Positions 18,118 through 27,042 are shown, counted from the first letter of the stretch. The stretch is 64,000 bases of DNA from DASTFY01 sp963813375 (GCA_963813375.1 CAWEYT010000008.1:124001-188000), one strand, 5' to 3'. Numbers and translations are program-made. The notes: generated by a model from the letters alone, not told the origin.

Positions 18118-18155
18118 ACGCTGCCGTCCGCGGTTTCGGTGCCGGCCGCGCGCGG

Positions 18156-18846
18156 TCAGGCCGCCGACGACGGCGCTGGCGTTCGGACCGCGGCGGCGGG
18201 ACTCGATGGTCGAGATGAGGCGGACCAGCACCTCGTCCGGCGTACCGACGCCGCTCACGGTCACCAACAGGCCCCGCGAGGCGTAGAAGTCGATGAGCGG
18301 GTGGGTCTGGGTCTCGTAGTCGTCCAAGCGCCGGTTGATGGCGTCCTCCGTGTCGTCCTCACGGTGGATGACGTCGCCGCCGCACACGTCGCACAGCCAG
18401 GGACGCCGCTCGTAGCCGGTGGCCGTGTAGTTGGTGCCGCAGTCCCGGCACACCCGGCGGCCCGAGAGGCGCTCCAGCACCATCTCCCTGGGCACGTCGA
18501 GGTCGATGGCGAGGTCGAGCGGGCTGTCGATCGTGATCTTCTCCATGGCCTCGGCCTGGGCCACCGTGCGGGGGAAGCCGTCGAGCAGATAGCCGCGCGT
18601 CCGGGCGTCGGCGCTGCGCAGCCGCTCGTCGACGATGCCGATCATGACGTCGTCGGGCACCAGCCCGCCCGACTTCATGATGCTGTCAGCGCGGCGGCCG
18701 AGCTCGGTGCCCTCTTTCACGGCGGCGCGCAGCATGTCCCCCGTGGAGATGTGCGGCACCACGTAATGCCTGGACAGGCGGACGCACTGTGTCCCCTTCC
18801 CAGCACCTTGTCGGCCCGCCACCACCATCCGCACGCCGGGGATCAC
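18156..18846 (-). CDS. adk: Adenylate kinase (3' end uncertain)
   Basis: AMP + ATP to 2 ADP. The P-loop is 'VVAGRQGAGKGTQCVRLS'. 'ISTGDMLRAAVKEGTELG' and 'YLLDGFPRTVAQAEAM' form the AMP site. The LID is 'RVCRDCGTNYTA..CDVCGGDV' with four zinc cysteines, and 'REDDTEDAINRRL' follows. As printed, the frame stays open far past the normal length, opposite gpx. A TGA at 18156-18158, one frame over, would end the protein at about 230 aa, so one indel near 18180-18210 is likely. Confidence 0.88.
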
Positions 18847-18883
18847 CGGTGGTCCGCCCGTCCACGCCGACGGCCGGCCCGGG

Positions 18884-20206
18884 TCACTTCAGGAAGCCCT
18901 CGTAGTTGCGCAGCATGAGCTGGCTGTCGATCTGCTTCATCGTCTCCAGCGCCACGCCGACGGCGATCAGCACGGAGGTGCCGCCGAACGGGAAGCTCTG
19001 CACGTTGCCGAGCGCCAGCACCACCGACGGGAGCAGGGCGATCACGGCAAGGAAGACGGCGCCCGGGAGCGTCAGCCGGTTCAGGGTCTTCGACAGGTAG
19101 CGCTCGGTCTGCGGGCCGGGCCGGATGCCCGGGATGAAGCCACCCTGCTTGCGCAGCTGGTCGGCCTGCTTGGCGGGGTCGAAGGCGATGGCGTTGTAGA
19201 AGTAGGCGAAGCCCACGATCATCGCGCCGTAGATCAACAGGTGGACCGGGTTGGTCTGGTTGACGACCCACTTGTCGATGAACTCGGTGAGCGACTGGCG
19301 CCAGCCCGAGGTCGAGTCGCCGAGCAGGTTGGTGATGAGCACCGGCAGCAGCAGCAGCGAGCTGGCGAAGATGATCGGGATGACGCCCGACTGGTTGACC
19401 TTCAAGGGGATGTAGGTGCTCTGCCCGCCGTACATGCGCCGGCCGACCACCCGCTTGGCGAACTGGACGGGGATGCGGCGCTGACCCAGCTCGACGTAGA
19501 TGATGGCCACCAGCACCAGCAGGCTGACGAGCACCAGGAACAGGAAGAAGACGAGCTCCTTCTGCTCCAGGACGGCGTAGTAGGCGTACGGGAGCTGGCT
19601 GACCACCGAGCAGAAGATCAGGATCGACATGCCGTTCCCGATGCCGCGCTGGGTGATGAGCTCGCCCATCCACATGAGGACGGCGGTGCCGCCCACCAGC
19701 GTCATGATGATCATCAGGTAACGCCAGTTGGACGTGCCGTCCGGCAGGAGCTGCACGTTCGGGCCGTTCTGGCCCAGCAGCGAACCGCCGTAGCCGCGAC
19801 CGAAGATGAACGTGAGACCGGTGGCCTGGAGGGTGGCGATGGCCAGCGCCAGGTAGCGCGTCCACTGCGTGATCTTGCGCTGCCCGACCGCGCCCTGCTC
19901 CTGCCACTCCTGCAGCTTGGGGATGGCCACGCCGAGCACCTGCATGATGATCGACGCGGTGATGTACGGCATGATCCCGAGCGCGAACACGGCGAAGGAG
20001 CTCAGCGCACCGCCCGAGAACAGGTTGAGGAACCCGATGGCGCCCTGGGTCTCGGCCTGCTCCTGGAGCTGGGCCACCTGACCGAGGTCGATCCCGGGCA
20101 CGGGGATGTTGGCGCCCAAGCGGTACAGGGCGACCATCCCGAGGGTGAACAGCACCTTGTTCCGCAGGTCCGGGATCTTCAGGACGTTCTTCAGGTTGGC
20201 GAACAC
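18884..20206 (-). CDS. secY: Preprotein translocase subunit SecY
   Basis: 440-aa channel subunit of SecYEG with ten hydrophobic segments. 'LRNKVLFTLGMVALYRLGAN', 'FALGIMPYITASIIMQVLGV' and 'RNYEGFLK' at the C-terminus are characteristic. Cytoplasmic-loop basic motifs such as 'PVQFAKRVVGRRMYGG' are seen. Intact, between rplO and adk. Confidence 0.97.
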   Translation of the reverse strand: MFANLKNVLKIPDLRNKVLFTLGMVALYRLGANIPVPGIDLGQVAQLQEQAETQGAIGFLNLFSGGALSSFAVFALGIMPYITASIIMQVLGVAIPKLQEWQEQGAVGQRKITQWTRYLALAIATLQATGLTFIFGRGYGGSLLGQNGPNVQLLPDGTSNWRYLMIIMTLVGGTAVLMWMGELITQRGIGNGMSILIFCSVVSQLPYAYYAVLEQKELVFFLFLVLVSLLVLVAIIYVELGQRRIPVQFAKRVVGRRMYGGQSTYIPLKVNQSGVIPIIFASSLLLLPVLITNLLGDSTSGWRQSLTEFIDKWVVNQTNPVHLLIYGAMIVGFAYFYNAIAFDPAKQADQLRKQGGFIPGIRPGPQTERYLSKTLNRLTLPGAVFLAVIALLPSVVLALGNVQSFPFGGTSVLIAVGVALETMKQIDSQLMLRNYEGFLK

Positions 20207-20252
20207 GCCATGGCTCCTCGGGACAGCCGGGTCCGGGACGGGATGAAGGGGC

Positions 20253-20741
20253 TCAGCGGTTGGTGAACTGGTTGCCCTTGGCCGGCGGTCGGCCGGAGAC
20301 GTATGGCAGGGGCAGGACGGAAACCGTACCGCCCGCCGCCGTGATCGCCTGCTCGGCCGAGCGGGAGAACGCGTGGGCCTGCACCGTCACCTTGCGGGTG
20401 ATCTCCCCCCGTCCGAGCACCTTGATCAGGGCGCCCTTATGGGTCAGACCCTGGGCGTGAAGGCTCTCCGGGGTGACGTCGTCGAGACCGCTGGCGTCGA
20501 TCACGTCCAGGTTGATGCCCTGGTACTCGATGCGGAACGGGTTGTTGAAGCCCTTCAGCTTCGGAACCCGCTGCTTGAGCGGCATCTGGCCACCCTCGAA
20601 GCCGCGAGGGACCGTGTTCCGGGCCTTCTGGCCCTTGGTGCCGCGGCCGGCGGTCTTGCCGCCGTGGCCACCGATGCCGCGGCCCACGCGCCGGCGGGCG
20701 CGCGTCGACCCGGGCGCGGGCTTGAGATCGTCGACTCGCAT
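20253..20741 (-). CDS. rplO: 50S ribosomal protein L15
   Basis: 162 aa from the ATG at 20741. 'RRRVGRGIGGHGGKTAGRGT' and 'FEGGQMPLKQRVPKLKGFNN' are the L15 signature. The C-terminal 'AEQAITAAGGTVSVLPLP' is normal. 1 bp after rpmD. Confidence 0.97.
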   Translation of the reverse strand: MRVDDLKPAPGSTRARRRVGRGIGGHGGKTAGRGTKGQKARNTVPRGFEGGQMPLKQRVPKLKGFNNPFRIEYQGINLDVIDASGLDDVTPESLHAQGLTHKGALIKVLGRGEITRKVTVQAHAFSRSAEQAITAAGGTVSVLPLPYVSGRPPAKGNQFTNR

Positions 20742-20742
20742 G

Positions 20743-20994
20743 TCAGGCTTCTTCCTTCTGGGCTCGCCGGCGCTTCGGTGCTCCGCTCGCCGTCTCTTCC
20801 ACGGGCTCCACCGTGACCAGGTGGGGCACGCGGTGGAGCATGCCCCTGATCTCGGGGCGATCGGGCAGCACGTTGGTGTCACCGAGGCGCCGCAGCCCGA
20901 GCGCGCGGAGCGTCCCGCGGGTCTTGGGCTTGGTGCCGATCTGGGAACGCACCTGGGTGACCTTCAGCATCGTGGCCCCTTCGTCTTCGGCCAT
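20743..20994 (-). CDS. rpmD: 50S ribosomal protein L30
   Basis: 83 aa. The core 'MLKVTQVRSQIGTKPKTRGT' to 'PEIRGMLHRVPHLVTVE' is L30. A charged 18-residue tail ('ASGAPKRRRAQKEEA') extends beyond the usual 60 aa. The start could instead be the internal ATG nine codons in. Confidence 0.94.
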   Translation of the reverse strand: MAEDEGATMLKVTQVRSQIGTKPKTRGTLRALGLRRLGDTNVLPDRPEIRGMLHRVPHLVTVEPVEETASGAPKRRRAQKEEA

Positions 20995-20999
20995 CGGGC

Positions 21000-21563
21000 T
21001 CAGCCCTCCGCCTCGGCCGGCGCGGCCTGCGCGCGGCGGGTCTCGGTGTAGGCCTTGAGCAGGCCCTTGGGCACGAACTCGTCGGCCGGGATCCCCCGCC
21101 GGGCGGCGACGACGTCGGGGCGCTGCAGCGAGCGCAGGCCCTCGATCGTGGCCCGGGCCACGTTGATGGCGTTCGACGAGCCCAGGGACTTGGCCAGCAC
21201 GTCATGGATGCCCGCCTCCTCGAGGATGGCTCGGGCGGCACCGCCGGCGATGACGCCGGTGCCGGGCGCCGCCGGCTTGAGCATCACCCGACCGGCACCG
21301 AGCCGGCCGAGGACGGGATGGGTGATGGTCGACCCGGCCAGCGGCACGTCGAACAGGTTCTTCTTCGCCTCCTCGGTGCCCTTCTGGATGGCCAGCGGCA
21401 CTTCCTTGGCCTTGCCGTACCCGAGGCCGACCCGGCCCGCGCCGTCCCCGACGACGACCAGCGCCGTGAACGAGAAGCGGCGGCCGCCCTTGACGACCTT
21501 GGCCACACGGTTGATGGCGATGACCCGCGACTCGCGCAGGCCCGCCGCGTCATTGACAGCCAT
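21000..21563 (-). CDS. rpsE: 30S ribosomal protein S5
   Basis: 187 aa. 'VAKVVKGGRRFSFTALVVVG', 'VGLGYGKAKEVPLAIQKG' and 'GGAARAILEEAGIHDVLAK' define S5. It touches rplR (shared base). Confidence 0.97.
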   Translation of the reverse strand: MAVNDAAGLRESRVIAINRVAKVVKGGRRFSFTALVVVGDGAGRVGLGYGKAKEVPLAIQKGTEEAKKNLFDVPLAGSTITHPVLGRLGAGRVMLKPAAPGTGVIAGGAARAILEEAGIHDVLAKSLGSSNAINVARATIEGLRSLQRPDVVAARRGIPADEFVPKGLLKAYTETRRAQAAPAEAEG

Positions 21564-21934
21564 CAGAACTCCAGTCCGGCTTCCCGGGCGGCGTCGGCCG
21601 CCGCGGCGATCCGCCCGTGGTAGAGGAACCCACCCCGGTCGAACACGACCTTGTCGACACCGGCGTCCTTGGCCCGCTCGGCGACCAGCTTGCCCACTCG
21701 GGCCGCGCCGGCCAGCGTGCCGGTGCCGCCATCGGCCTTGACCGCAGCCTCGTGCGTGGAGGCCGCGGCCAGGGTGCGGCCGGCCTCGTCGTCGATGACC
21801 TGCATGACCAGGTGCTTGTTGGAACGGAACACGGCGAGGCGCGGGCGCGCCGCCGTCCCCGTGATGGACTTGCGGACCCGGTTGTGGCGCCGGACCCGGG
21901 ACTGCCGGCGTTGCGCAGCGATGGTCATGGTCAC
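21563..21934 (-). CDS. rplR: 50S ribosomal protein L18
   Basis: 123 aa. 'RVRRHNRVRKSITGTAARPR', 'VFRSNKHLVMQVIDDEAGRT' and 'DRGGFLYHGRIAAAADAARE' are diagnostic of the 5S rRNA-binding L18. 4-bp overlap with rplF. Confidence 0.97.
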   Translation of the reverse strand: MTMTIAAQRRQSRVRRHNRVRKSITGTAARPRLAVFRSNKHLVMQVIDDEAGRTLAAASTHEAAVKADGGTGTLAGAARVGKLVAERAKDAGVDKVVFDRGGFLYHGRIAAAADAAREAGLEF

Positions 21935-22473
21935 TTCTTCCCGGCCTTGCCGGCCTTGCGGAGGATGCGCTCGCCGGCGTAGCGGACGCCCTTGCCCTTG
22001 TACGGCTCCGGCTTGCGCAGCGAGCGGATGTCGGCCGCCACCTGGCCCACCTTCTCCTTGTCGATGCCCTTGACGAGGATGCGGGTGGCCTGGGGGACCT
22101 CGAAGGTGACGCCGTCGGGGGCGTCGACGACGATCGGATGGCTGTACCCGAGCGCCAGGCGGAGCGTGGCCGGGCCCTGGGCCTCGGCGCGGTAGCCCAC
22201 GCCCACGATCTCCAGCTCCTTCGTGAAGCCGGTGGTGACGCCCACGACCATGTTGTTGACCAGCGTGCGCGTCAGGCCGTGGAGGCTCCGGCTCTCGCGG
22301 CCGTCGTCGGGCCGCTCGACCACGAGCGTGCCGTCGTCCTGGCGGACCGAGATGGCCCCGGGGATCACCCGCGACAGGGTGCCGCCGGGCCCCTTCACCG
22401 TGACCGTCCGGTCGGCGATGGTGACGTCGACCCCGCTGGGGACGGTGATCGGCGACTTACCGATGCGTGACAC
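21931..22473 (-). CDS. rplF: 50S ribosomal protein L6
   Basis: 180 aa. 'MSRIGKSPITVPSGVDV', 'VKGPGGTLSRVI' and the C-terminal 'IRSLRKPEPYKGKGVRYAGE' are invariant L6 features. Tail 'LRKAGKAGKK'. Confidence 0.98.
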   Translation of the reverse strand: MSRIGKSPITVPSGVDVTIADRTVTVKGPGGTLSRVIPGAISVRQDDGTLVVERPDDGRESRSLHGLTRTLVNNMVVGVTTGFTKELEIVGVGYRAEAQGPATLRLALGYSHPIVVDAPDGVTFEVPQATRILVKGIDKEKVGQVAADIRSLRKPEPYKGKGVRYAGERILRKAGKAGKK

Positions 22474-22486
22474 GACAACTACCTCC

Positions 22487-22888
22487 TCACCAGACGAAGC
22501 ACAGGATCTCGCCGCCCACGCGGCGATGGCGCGCCTCGCGGTCGGTCATGAGGCCCTGGCTGGTCGAGAGCACGGCGACGCCCAGGCCGCCCAGCACGCG
22601 CGGCACCTTGTCCGCCTTGACGTACTGGCGCAGGCCGGGCTTGGACACCCGGCGCAGACCGCTGATGCTGCGGTCGCGCTCCGGCGTGTACTTCATGCTG
22701 ATGGTCAGCACGTCGCCCGGGCCCGTAGTGGACGGCGCGACGGCGTAGCCGCTGATGTACCCCTCCTGCTGGAGGATGGTGGCGAGCGCCACCTTCTGCT
22801 TCGACGCCGGCATGCGAACCTCGTCGTGCATCGCCACGTTGGCGTTGCGGATGCGGGTGAGCATGTCGGCGATCGGGTCGGTCATCAT
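22487..22888 (-). CDS. rpsH: 30S ribosomal protein S8
   Basis: 133 aa. 'MTDPIADMLTRIRNANVAMH' at the start. 'VLGGLGVAVLSTSQGLMTDR' and 'GGEILCFVW' at the end are the S8 signature. Confidence 0.98.
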   Translation of the reverse strand: MMTDPIADMLTRIRNANVAMHDEVRMPASKQKVALATILQQEGYISGYAVAPSTTGPGDVLTISMKYTPERDRSISGLRRVSKPGLRQYVKADKVPRVLGGLGVAVLSTSQGLMTDREARHRRVGGEILCFVW

Positions 22889-22901
22889 CTCGAGTCGCTC
22901 C

Positions 22902-23087
22902 TCACCAGCTCGACTTCGTCAGGCCCGGGATCTCACCGGCGTGAGCGAGCTCCCGCAGGCAGATGCGGCACAGCCCGAACTTGCGGTAGACGGCGCGCGC
23001 CCGCCCGCAGCGACGGCAACGGGTGTAGCCGCGCACCTTGAACTTGGGCTTGCCCTGCTGCTTGTTGATCAGTGCCTTCTTGGCCAT
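22902..23087 (-). CDS. rpsZ: 30S ribosomal protein S14, zinc-binding type Z
   Basis: 61 aa from the ATG at 23087. 'RCRRCGRARAVYRKFGLCRI' with a following Cys gives the two CxxC pairs of the short zinc form. 'AGEIPGLTKSSW' closes it. Confidence 0.97.
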   Translation of the reverse strand: MAKKALINKQQGKPKFKVRGYTRCRRCGRARAVYRKFGLCRICLRELAHAGEIPGLTKSSW

Positions 23088-23100
23088 CTCGAGCGTCCTC

Positions 23101-23772
23101 TCACCTTCTCTTCGCCGGCCGGCCGCCACGGCCTCTGCCCCCGGCCGGACCACGCCGGCGCTTGGGCTCGTCTACGGCTGTCTCCTCGACGCCCCGCTTG
23201 AACGGGAAGCCATAGGCGTCGAGCAACGCCTTGCCGGCGTCGTTGGTCGTGGCCGACGTCACGATCGTGATGTCCATGCCCCGGACCTGATCGACGCGGT
23301 CGTAGTCGATCTCCGGGAAGATCACCTGCTCGTTGACGCCGAACGTGTAGTTGCCCCGGCCGTCCCAGGCCGTGGCCGGCAGACCCCGGAAGTCCCGGAT
23401 GCGGGGGATGGCCACGCTGATGAGGCGGTCCAGGAACTCCCACATGCGATCGCCCCGCAGCGTCACCTTCACGCCGATGGACTGGCCCTCGCGCAGCTTG
23501 AAGCCGGCGATGGAGTGCCGGGCCTTCGTGACGATCGGCTTCTGCCCGCTGATGGCGGTGAGGTCCTTGACCGCACCCTCGATCAGCGACGGCTGGGCGG
23601 TGGCCTTGCCGACGCCCATGTTGATGACGATCTTCTCGAAGCGGGGCGCCTGCATGACGTTGTCCAGGCCGAGCTCTTCCACGAGCCTGGCCCGCACCTC
23701 GTCCCGGTAGCGCTGCTTCAGGCGCGGCAGCTGCCGCGTCACCGCGTCGGATGTCACGGTCGCCGTGCTCAT
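23101..23772 (-). CDS. rplE: 50S ribosomal protein L5
   Basis: 223 aa. 'NVMQAPRFEKIVINMGVGKA', 'KARHSIAGFKLREGQSIGVK', 'IPRIRDFRGL' and 'YTFGVNEQVIFPEIDYD' are L5 blocks. A 40-residue basic, glycine-rich tail ('RRGPAGGRGRGGRPAKRR') exceeds the usual length. Overlaps rplX by 4 bp. Confidence 0.97.
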   Translation of the reverse strand: MSTATVTSDAVTRQLPRLKQRYRDEVRARLVEELGLDNVMQAPRFEKIVINMGVGKATAQPSLIEGAVKDLTAISGQKPIVTKARHSIAGFKLREGQSIGVKVTLRGDRMWEFLDRLISVAIPRIRDFRGLPATAWDGRGNYTFGVNEQVIFPEIDYDRVDQVRGMDITIVTSATTNDAGKALLDAYGFPFKRGVEETAVDEPKRRRGPAGGRGRGGRPAKRR

Positions 23773-24074
23773 GAGATCACCTCACCGGTCCGCCGGGCCA
23801 CTCGCACCTTCGTGCCGTCGGACTCCACCCGGTAGCCGAGCCGCGTGGGCTTGCCCTTGTGGAGGTAGGCCACGTTCGAGACGTGGATCGGCATGTCCTT
23901 GTCGATGATGCCGGCCTGCATCGTCGCCCGGACCGGGCGCTGGTGCTTCTTGGCCATGTTGACGCCCTCGACGATGACCTTGTCATCCTTGGGCAGGACG
24001 CGGAGGATCGTGCCCTCCTTGCCCTTGTTCTTGCCCGAGAGCACGACCACCGGGTCGCCCTTCTTGAGCTTCAT
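23769..24074 (-). CDS. rplX: 50S ribosomal protein L24
   Basis: 101 aa. The KOW motif is 'KKGDPVVVLSGKNKGKEGTI', followed by 'VIVEGVNMAKKHQRP' and 'GIIDKDMPIHVSNVAYL'. Directly abuts rplN. Confidence 0.97.
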   Translation of the reverse strand: MKLKKGDPVVVLSGKNKGKEGTILRVLPKDDKVIVEGVNMAKKHQRPVRATMQAGIIDKDMPIHVSNVAYLHKGKPTRLGYRVESDGTKVRVARRTGEVIS

Positions 24075-24443
24075 TTAGAGCACCTCCGGAGCCAGCGAGA
24101 TGATCCGCATGAACCGGCGGTCGCGCAGCTCGCGCCCGACCGGTCCGAAGATGCGGGTCCCGCGGGGGGTCTGGTCGTCCTTGATGAGGACGGCCGCGTT
24201 GTCGTCGAAGCGGATGTAGCTGCCGTCGGGACGGCGCTTCTCCTTCTTGGTGCGGACGACGACGCACTTCACGACGTCGCCCTTCTTCACGGCCGCGCCG
24301 GGGATGGCGTCCTTGACGGTGGCGATGAAGATGTCCCCGATCGAGGCATAGCGGCGGCGGGTGCCGCCGAGCACCTTGATGACGAGGACCTCCTTGGCGC
24401 CGCTGTTGTCGGCGACGCGGAGGCGGGATTCCTGCTGGATCAC
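24075..24443 (-). CDS. rplN: 50S ribosomal protein L14
   Basis: 122 aa. 'MIQQESRLRVADNSGAKEVL', 'GDIFIATVKDAIPGAAVKKG' and 'GTRIFGPVGRELRDRRFMRI' define L14. Overlaps rpsQ by 4 bp. Confidence 0.98.
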   Translation of the reverse strand: MIQQESRLRVADNSGAKEVLVIKVLGGTRRRYASIGDIFIATVKDAIPGAAVKKGDVVKCVVVRTKKEKRRPDGSYIRFDDNAAVLIKDDQTPRGTRIFGPVGRELRDRRFMRIISLAPEVL

Positions 24444-24715
24444 TTCGCTCGCTCCAGCACCTCGACGACCCGCCAGCGCTTCAGCTTCGACGTCGGCCTG
24501 GTCTCCATGATCCGTACCCGGTCGCCGACGTTGACGTCGTTGGCGTCGTCGTGCACGTACAACTTCTTCGTGCGGTTGACGAACTTGGCGTACTTGGCGT
24601 GGCGCACCCGCTCGACCACGGCCACGACCGCCGTCTTGTCCATGCTGTTGGACACGACGACGCCGTCGCGGACCTTGCGCGCGGTGCGAGCTTCGGAGGT
24701 CTCTTCCTCGACCAT
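24440..24715 (-). CDS. rpsQ: 30S ribosomal protein S17
   Basis: 91 aa from the ATG at 24715, which shares one base with the rpmC stop. 'RDGVVVSNSMDKTAVVAVVE', 'DVNVGDRVRIMETRPTSKLK' and 'RWRVVEVLERAK' are S17. Confidence 0.96.
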   Translation of the reverse strand: MVEEETSEARTARKVRDGVVVSNSMDKTAVVAVVERVRHAKYAKFVNRTKKLYVHDDANDVNVGDRVRIMETRPTSKLKRWRVVEVLERAK

Positions 24716-24936
24716 CAGCTGACCTCCTGTGCTTCCGCCGCCGCGATCTCGCGCTGACGGATGTGGGTGTTGATCCGGGCGATCTGCTTGCGCACCCGGT
24801 TGAGCTCGGCGGTGTTGTCGAGCTGGCCCGTGGCGTTGCGTAGCCGCAGCTTGAAGTGGGTGTCCTTGGCGATCGCCAGCTCCTCGAGCAGCTGTGACAG
24901 CTCGAGCTCGGCGAGGTCGCTTCCCGGCTTGGGCAT
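24715..24936 (-). CDS. rpmC: 50S ribosomal protein L29
   Basis: 73-aa two-helix hairpin protein. 'ELEELAIAKD'-type first helix and 'HFKLRLRNATGQLDNTAELN', then 'RVRKQIARINTHIRQRE', match L29. Confidence 0.95.
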   Translation of the reverse strand: MPKPGSDLAELELSQLLEELAIAKDTHFKLRLRNATGQLDNTAELNRVRKQIARINTHIRQREIAAAEAQEVS

Positions 24937-25352
24937 CAGAACACCTCCTCACGGGTGATGATCCGCGCCTTGATCGGCAGCTTCTGGATGGCTCGGTCGA
25001 GGGCCTCCCTGGCCACGAGCTGGTTGGGGTAGGACAGCTCGAACAGGATCCGGCCCGGGCGCACGACGGCCACCCAGTGCTCGGGGTTGCCCTTGCCGGA
25101 GCCCATGCGGGTCTCGGCCGGCTTCTGGGTGACCGGCCGGTCCGGGAAGATGTTGATCCAGACCTTGCCGCCCCGGCGGGTACGCCGGGTCATGGCGATA
25201 CGGGCGGCCTCGATCTGGCGGGCGGTGATCCATCCCGGCTCCAGGGCCTGGATGCCGTACTCACCGAACGCGAGGTTGTTGCCGCCCTTGGACACGCCCT
25301 TGAGGCGACCACGGGCCTGCTTGCGGTGCTTGACCTTGCGGGGCATCAACAT
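24936..25352 (-). CDS. rplP: 50S ribosomal protein L16
   Basis: 138 aa. 'MLMPRKVKHRKQARGRLKG', 'AFGEYGIQALEPGWITARQI', 'VWINIFPDRPVTQKPAETRM' and 'GSGKGNPEHWVAVVRPGRIL' are invariant. The final 'ARIITREEVF' overlaps rpmC by one base. Confidence 0.98.
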   Translation of the reverse strand: MLMPRKVKHRKQARGRLKGVSKGGNNLAFGEYGIQALEPGWITARQIEAARIAMTRRTRRGGKVWINIFPDRPVTQKPAETRMGSGKGNPEHWVAVVRPGRILFELSYPNQLVAREALDRAIQKLPIKARIITREEVF

Positions 25353-25358
25353 GGCGAC

Positions 25359-26248
25359 TCAGTCCTCGTCGGCCCGGAAGTGGGGGGCCTCGTGGCTCTG
25401 GCGGGTGCGGCGGGCGATCTCCTCTTCCTCGTCGAGGAGCTTCTCCAGTTCGGGGTCGGCCTCCTTGATGAGCGTCGCCGCCTCCTCCGCCGGTGCTTCG
25501 ACCTCGTCGGCCTTGCGGCGGGTGCCGGAGGACACGACGCGGCGCGGCTGCCCCTCACCGGAGGTCTCGCCGACGGCCATCGCGGCCTCGCGGGAGATCT
25601 TGTCGTCGACCTGGGTCTTGTAGGGGAGGATGTCACCCTTGTAGATCCAGACCTTGACGCCGATGCGGCCCGAGGTCGTGCGGGCCTCCCGGAAGCCGTA
25701 GTCGATGTCGGCCCGCAGCGTGTGCAGCGGCACCCGACCCTCGCGGTACCACTCGGTGCGGCTCATCTCCGAACCGCCGAGGCGGCCCGAGCACTGCACG
25801 CGGATGCCGAGCGCGCCTGCCTTCTCGCGTTCTGCACCGCCCGCTTCATGGCCCGGCGGAACGCGATGCGGTTGGCGAGCTGGTCGGCGACGCCCTGGGC
25901 GATGAGGGCGGCGTCGAGCTCGGGCGACTTGATCTCCTGGATGTTGAGCTGCACCCGGTTGTTGCCGGTGATGACGGCCAGCTCGGCCCGCAGCTCGTCC
26001 GCCTTGGCGCCGCGGCGCCCGATGACGATGCCCGGCCGGGCCGTGTGCACGTCCACCCGCACACGGTCGCGCGTGCGCTCGATGTCGACACGGCTGACCG
26101 CGGCCGACTCCAGCTCGCGCATCAGGTAGCGGCGGATCTTCCAGTCCTGGGTGAGGTAGTCCTTGTAGTCACGCTCGGAGAACCAGCGCGACTTCCAATC
26201 CGTGGTGACACCCAGCCGGAAGCCGTAGGGATTGACCTTCTGACCCAT
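25359..26248 (-). CDS. rpsC: 30S ribosomal protein S3 (one frame change) with acidic tail
   Basis: N-terminal KH domain: 'MGQKVNPYGFRLGVTTDWKS' and 'ARPGIVIGRRGAKADELRAE'. The C-terminal domain, 'GIRVQCSGRLGGSEMSRTEW' and 'GRIGVKVWIYKGDI', is in another frame. A single missing base near 25826, in a run of A and G, restores one 296-aa protein. After the S3 core comes an acidic tail ('EEAATLIKEADPELEKLLDE') absent from short S3 proteins. Confidence 0.94.
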
Positions 26249-27042
26249 CAGGCGTCCTTCTCGTCATCGTCATCGTCAGCTGCGTCATCGTCAGCTGCGT
26301 CATCGTCAGCTGCGTCATCGTCAGCTGCGTCATCGCCGGCGCTGTCGTCCGTGCTGCGTCGGCTGCTGTCTGCGTCATCGTCAGGCGTGTCGTCCGTCAG
26401 CCGTGTCGTCGTCGACTTCGACCTCATCGACTTCGACCTCGTCGACCTCGACTCTTCTGCATCGACCTCGACTTCTTCTGCGTCGACTTCGACCGCCTCA
26501 TCGACCGCAGCCTCCGGAGCGGTCGCCTCGGCGGTGGCTTGCCGGCTCTTGGCCACGCGAGCTCGCCGGGAGGCGGCAGGAGCGACTCCGGCGCGGCCAC
26601 CACGGCGGCCGGTCGGCCGAGCGGCTTCCTCGTGCCGCCGCTTGCGCTCGAGCTCCTCCTCGGACATGCGGGCCACGATCACCGTGATGTGGCAGGTGCG
26701 CTTGCGGATGCGGGTCGCCCGGCCCCGGGCCCGGGGGCGGAACCGGCGCAGCGTCGGGCCCTCGTCGGCGAAGCACGCCGCCACGTAGAGCTCGTCACGG
26801 CCCTGGCTGTCGTTGTGCTCGGCGTTGGCCACGGCGGAGGCCAGCACCTTGCGGATGGTCGCGGCCATCTCGCGCTCGGTGAAGCGCAGGACGTCGTCCG
26901 CCCGCTGCACGTCCAGGCCCCGGATGAGATCCAGCACCTGGCGGGCCTTCGTGGCCGAGCCGCGGATGAACTTGGCGGTCGCCCGGGTGCCGACGCGCTC
27001 GCCGGCCACCGTGGCGCCCTCGTTGGTCTTGGGCCCTGTCAT
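26248..27042 (-). CDS. rplV: 50S ribosomal protein L22 with a long acidic, repetitive C-terminal tail
   Basis: 264 aa. Residues 1-125 are standard L22: 'ATAKFIRGSATKARQVLDLI', 'AVANAEHNDSQGRDELYVAA' and 'RARGRATRIRKRTCHITVIV'. The remaining ~140 residues form a low-complexity tail, first Arg/Ala rich, then Asp/Glu/Val rich, ending in four ADDDA-type repeats. A Ser/Arg/Thr-rich patch (forward bases about 26395-26455) reads as E-V-D repeats in the next frame, so two compensating indels are likely. The tail probably lies outside the ribosome; its function is unknown. Confidence 0.93.
   Translation of the reverse strand: MTGPKTNEGATVAGERVGTRATAKFIRGSATKARQVLDLIRGLDVQRADDVLRFTEREMAATIRKVLASAVANAEHNDSQGRDELYVAACFADEGPTLRRFRPRARGRATRIRKRTCHITVIVARMSEEELERKRRHEEAARPTGRRGGRAGVAPAASRRARVAKSRQATAEATAPEAAVDEAVEVDAEEVEVDAEESRSTRSKSMRSKSTTTRLTDDTPDDDADSSRRSTDDSAGDDAADDDAADDDAADDDAADDDDDEKDA
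26270..26335. repeat. 15-bp tandem repeat inside the rplV tail
   Basis: Unit TGCGTCATCGTCAGC is repeated about four and a half times in phase, encoding ADDDA blocks on the minus strand. The length is a multiple of three, so copy-number change keeps the frame. Confidence 0.85.

Noticed and set aside
17350..18160. C-terminal extension of adenylate kinase to about 498 aa
   Set aside because: The extra 260 residues are antisense to gpx and show no domain. A lost frame near the normal end explains it better.
26270..26335. Regularly spaced repeats resembling a CRISPR array
   Set aside because: Contiguous 15-bp units with no spacers, in frame within rplV and encoding ADDDA.
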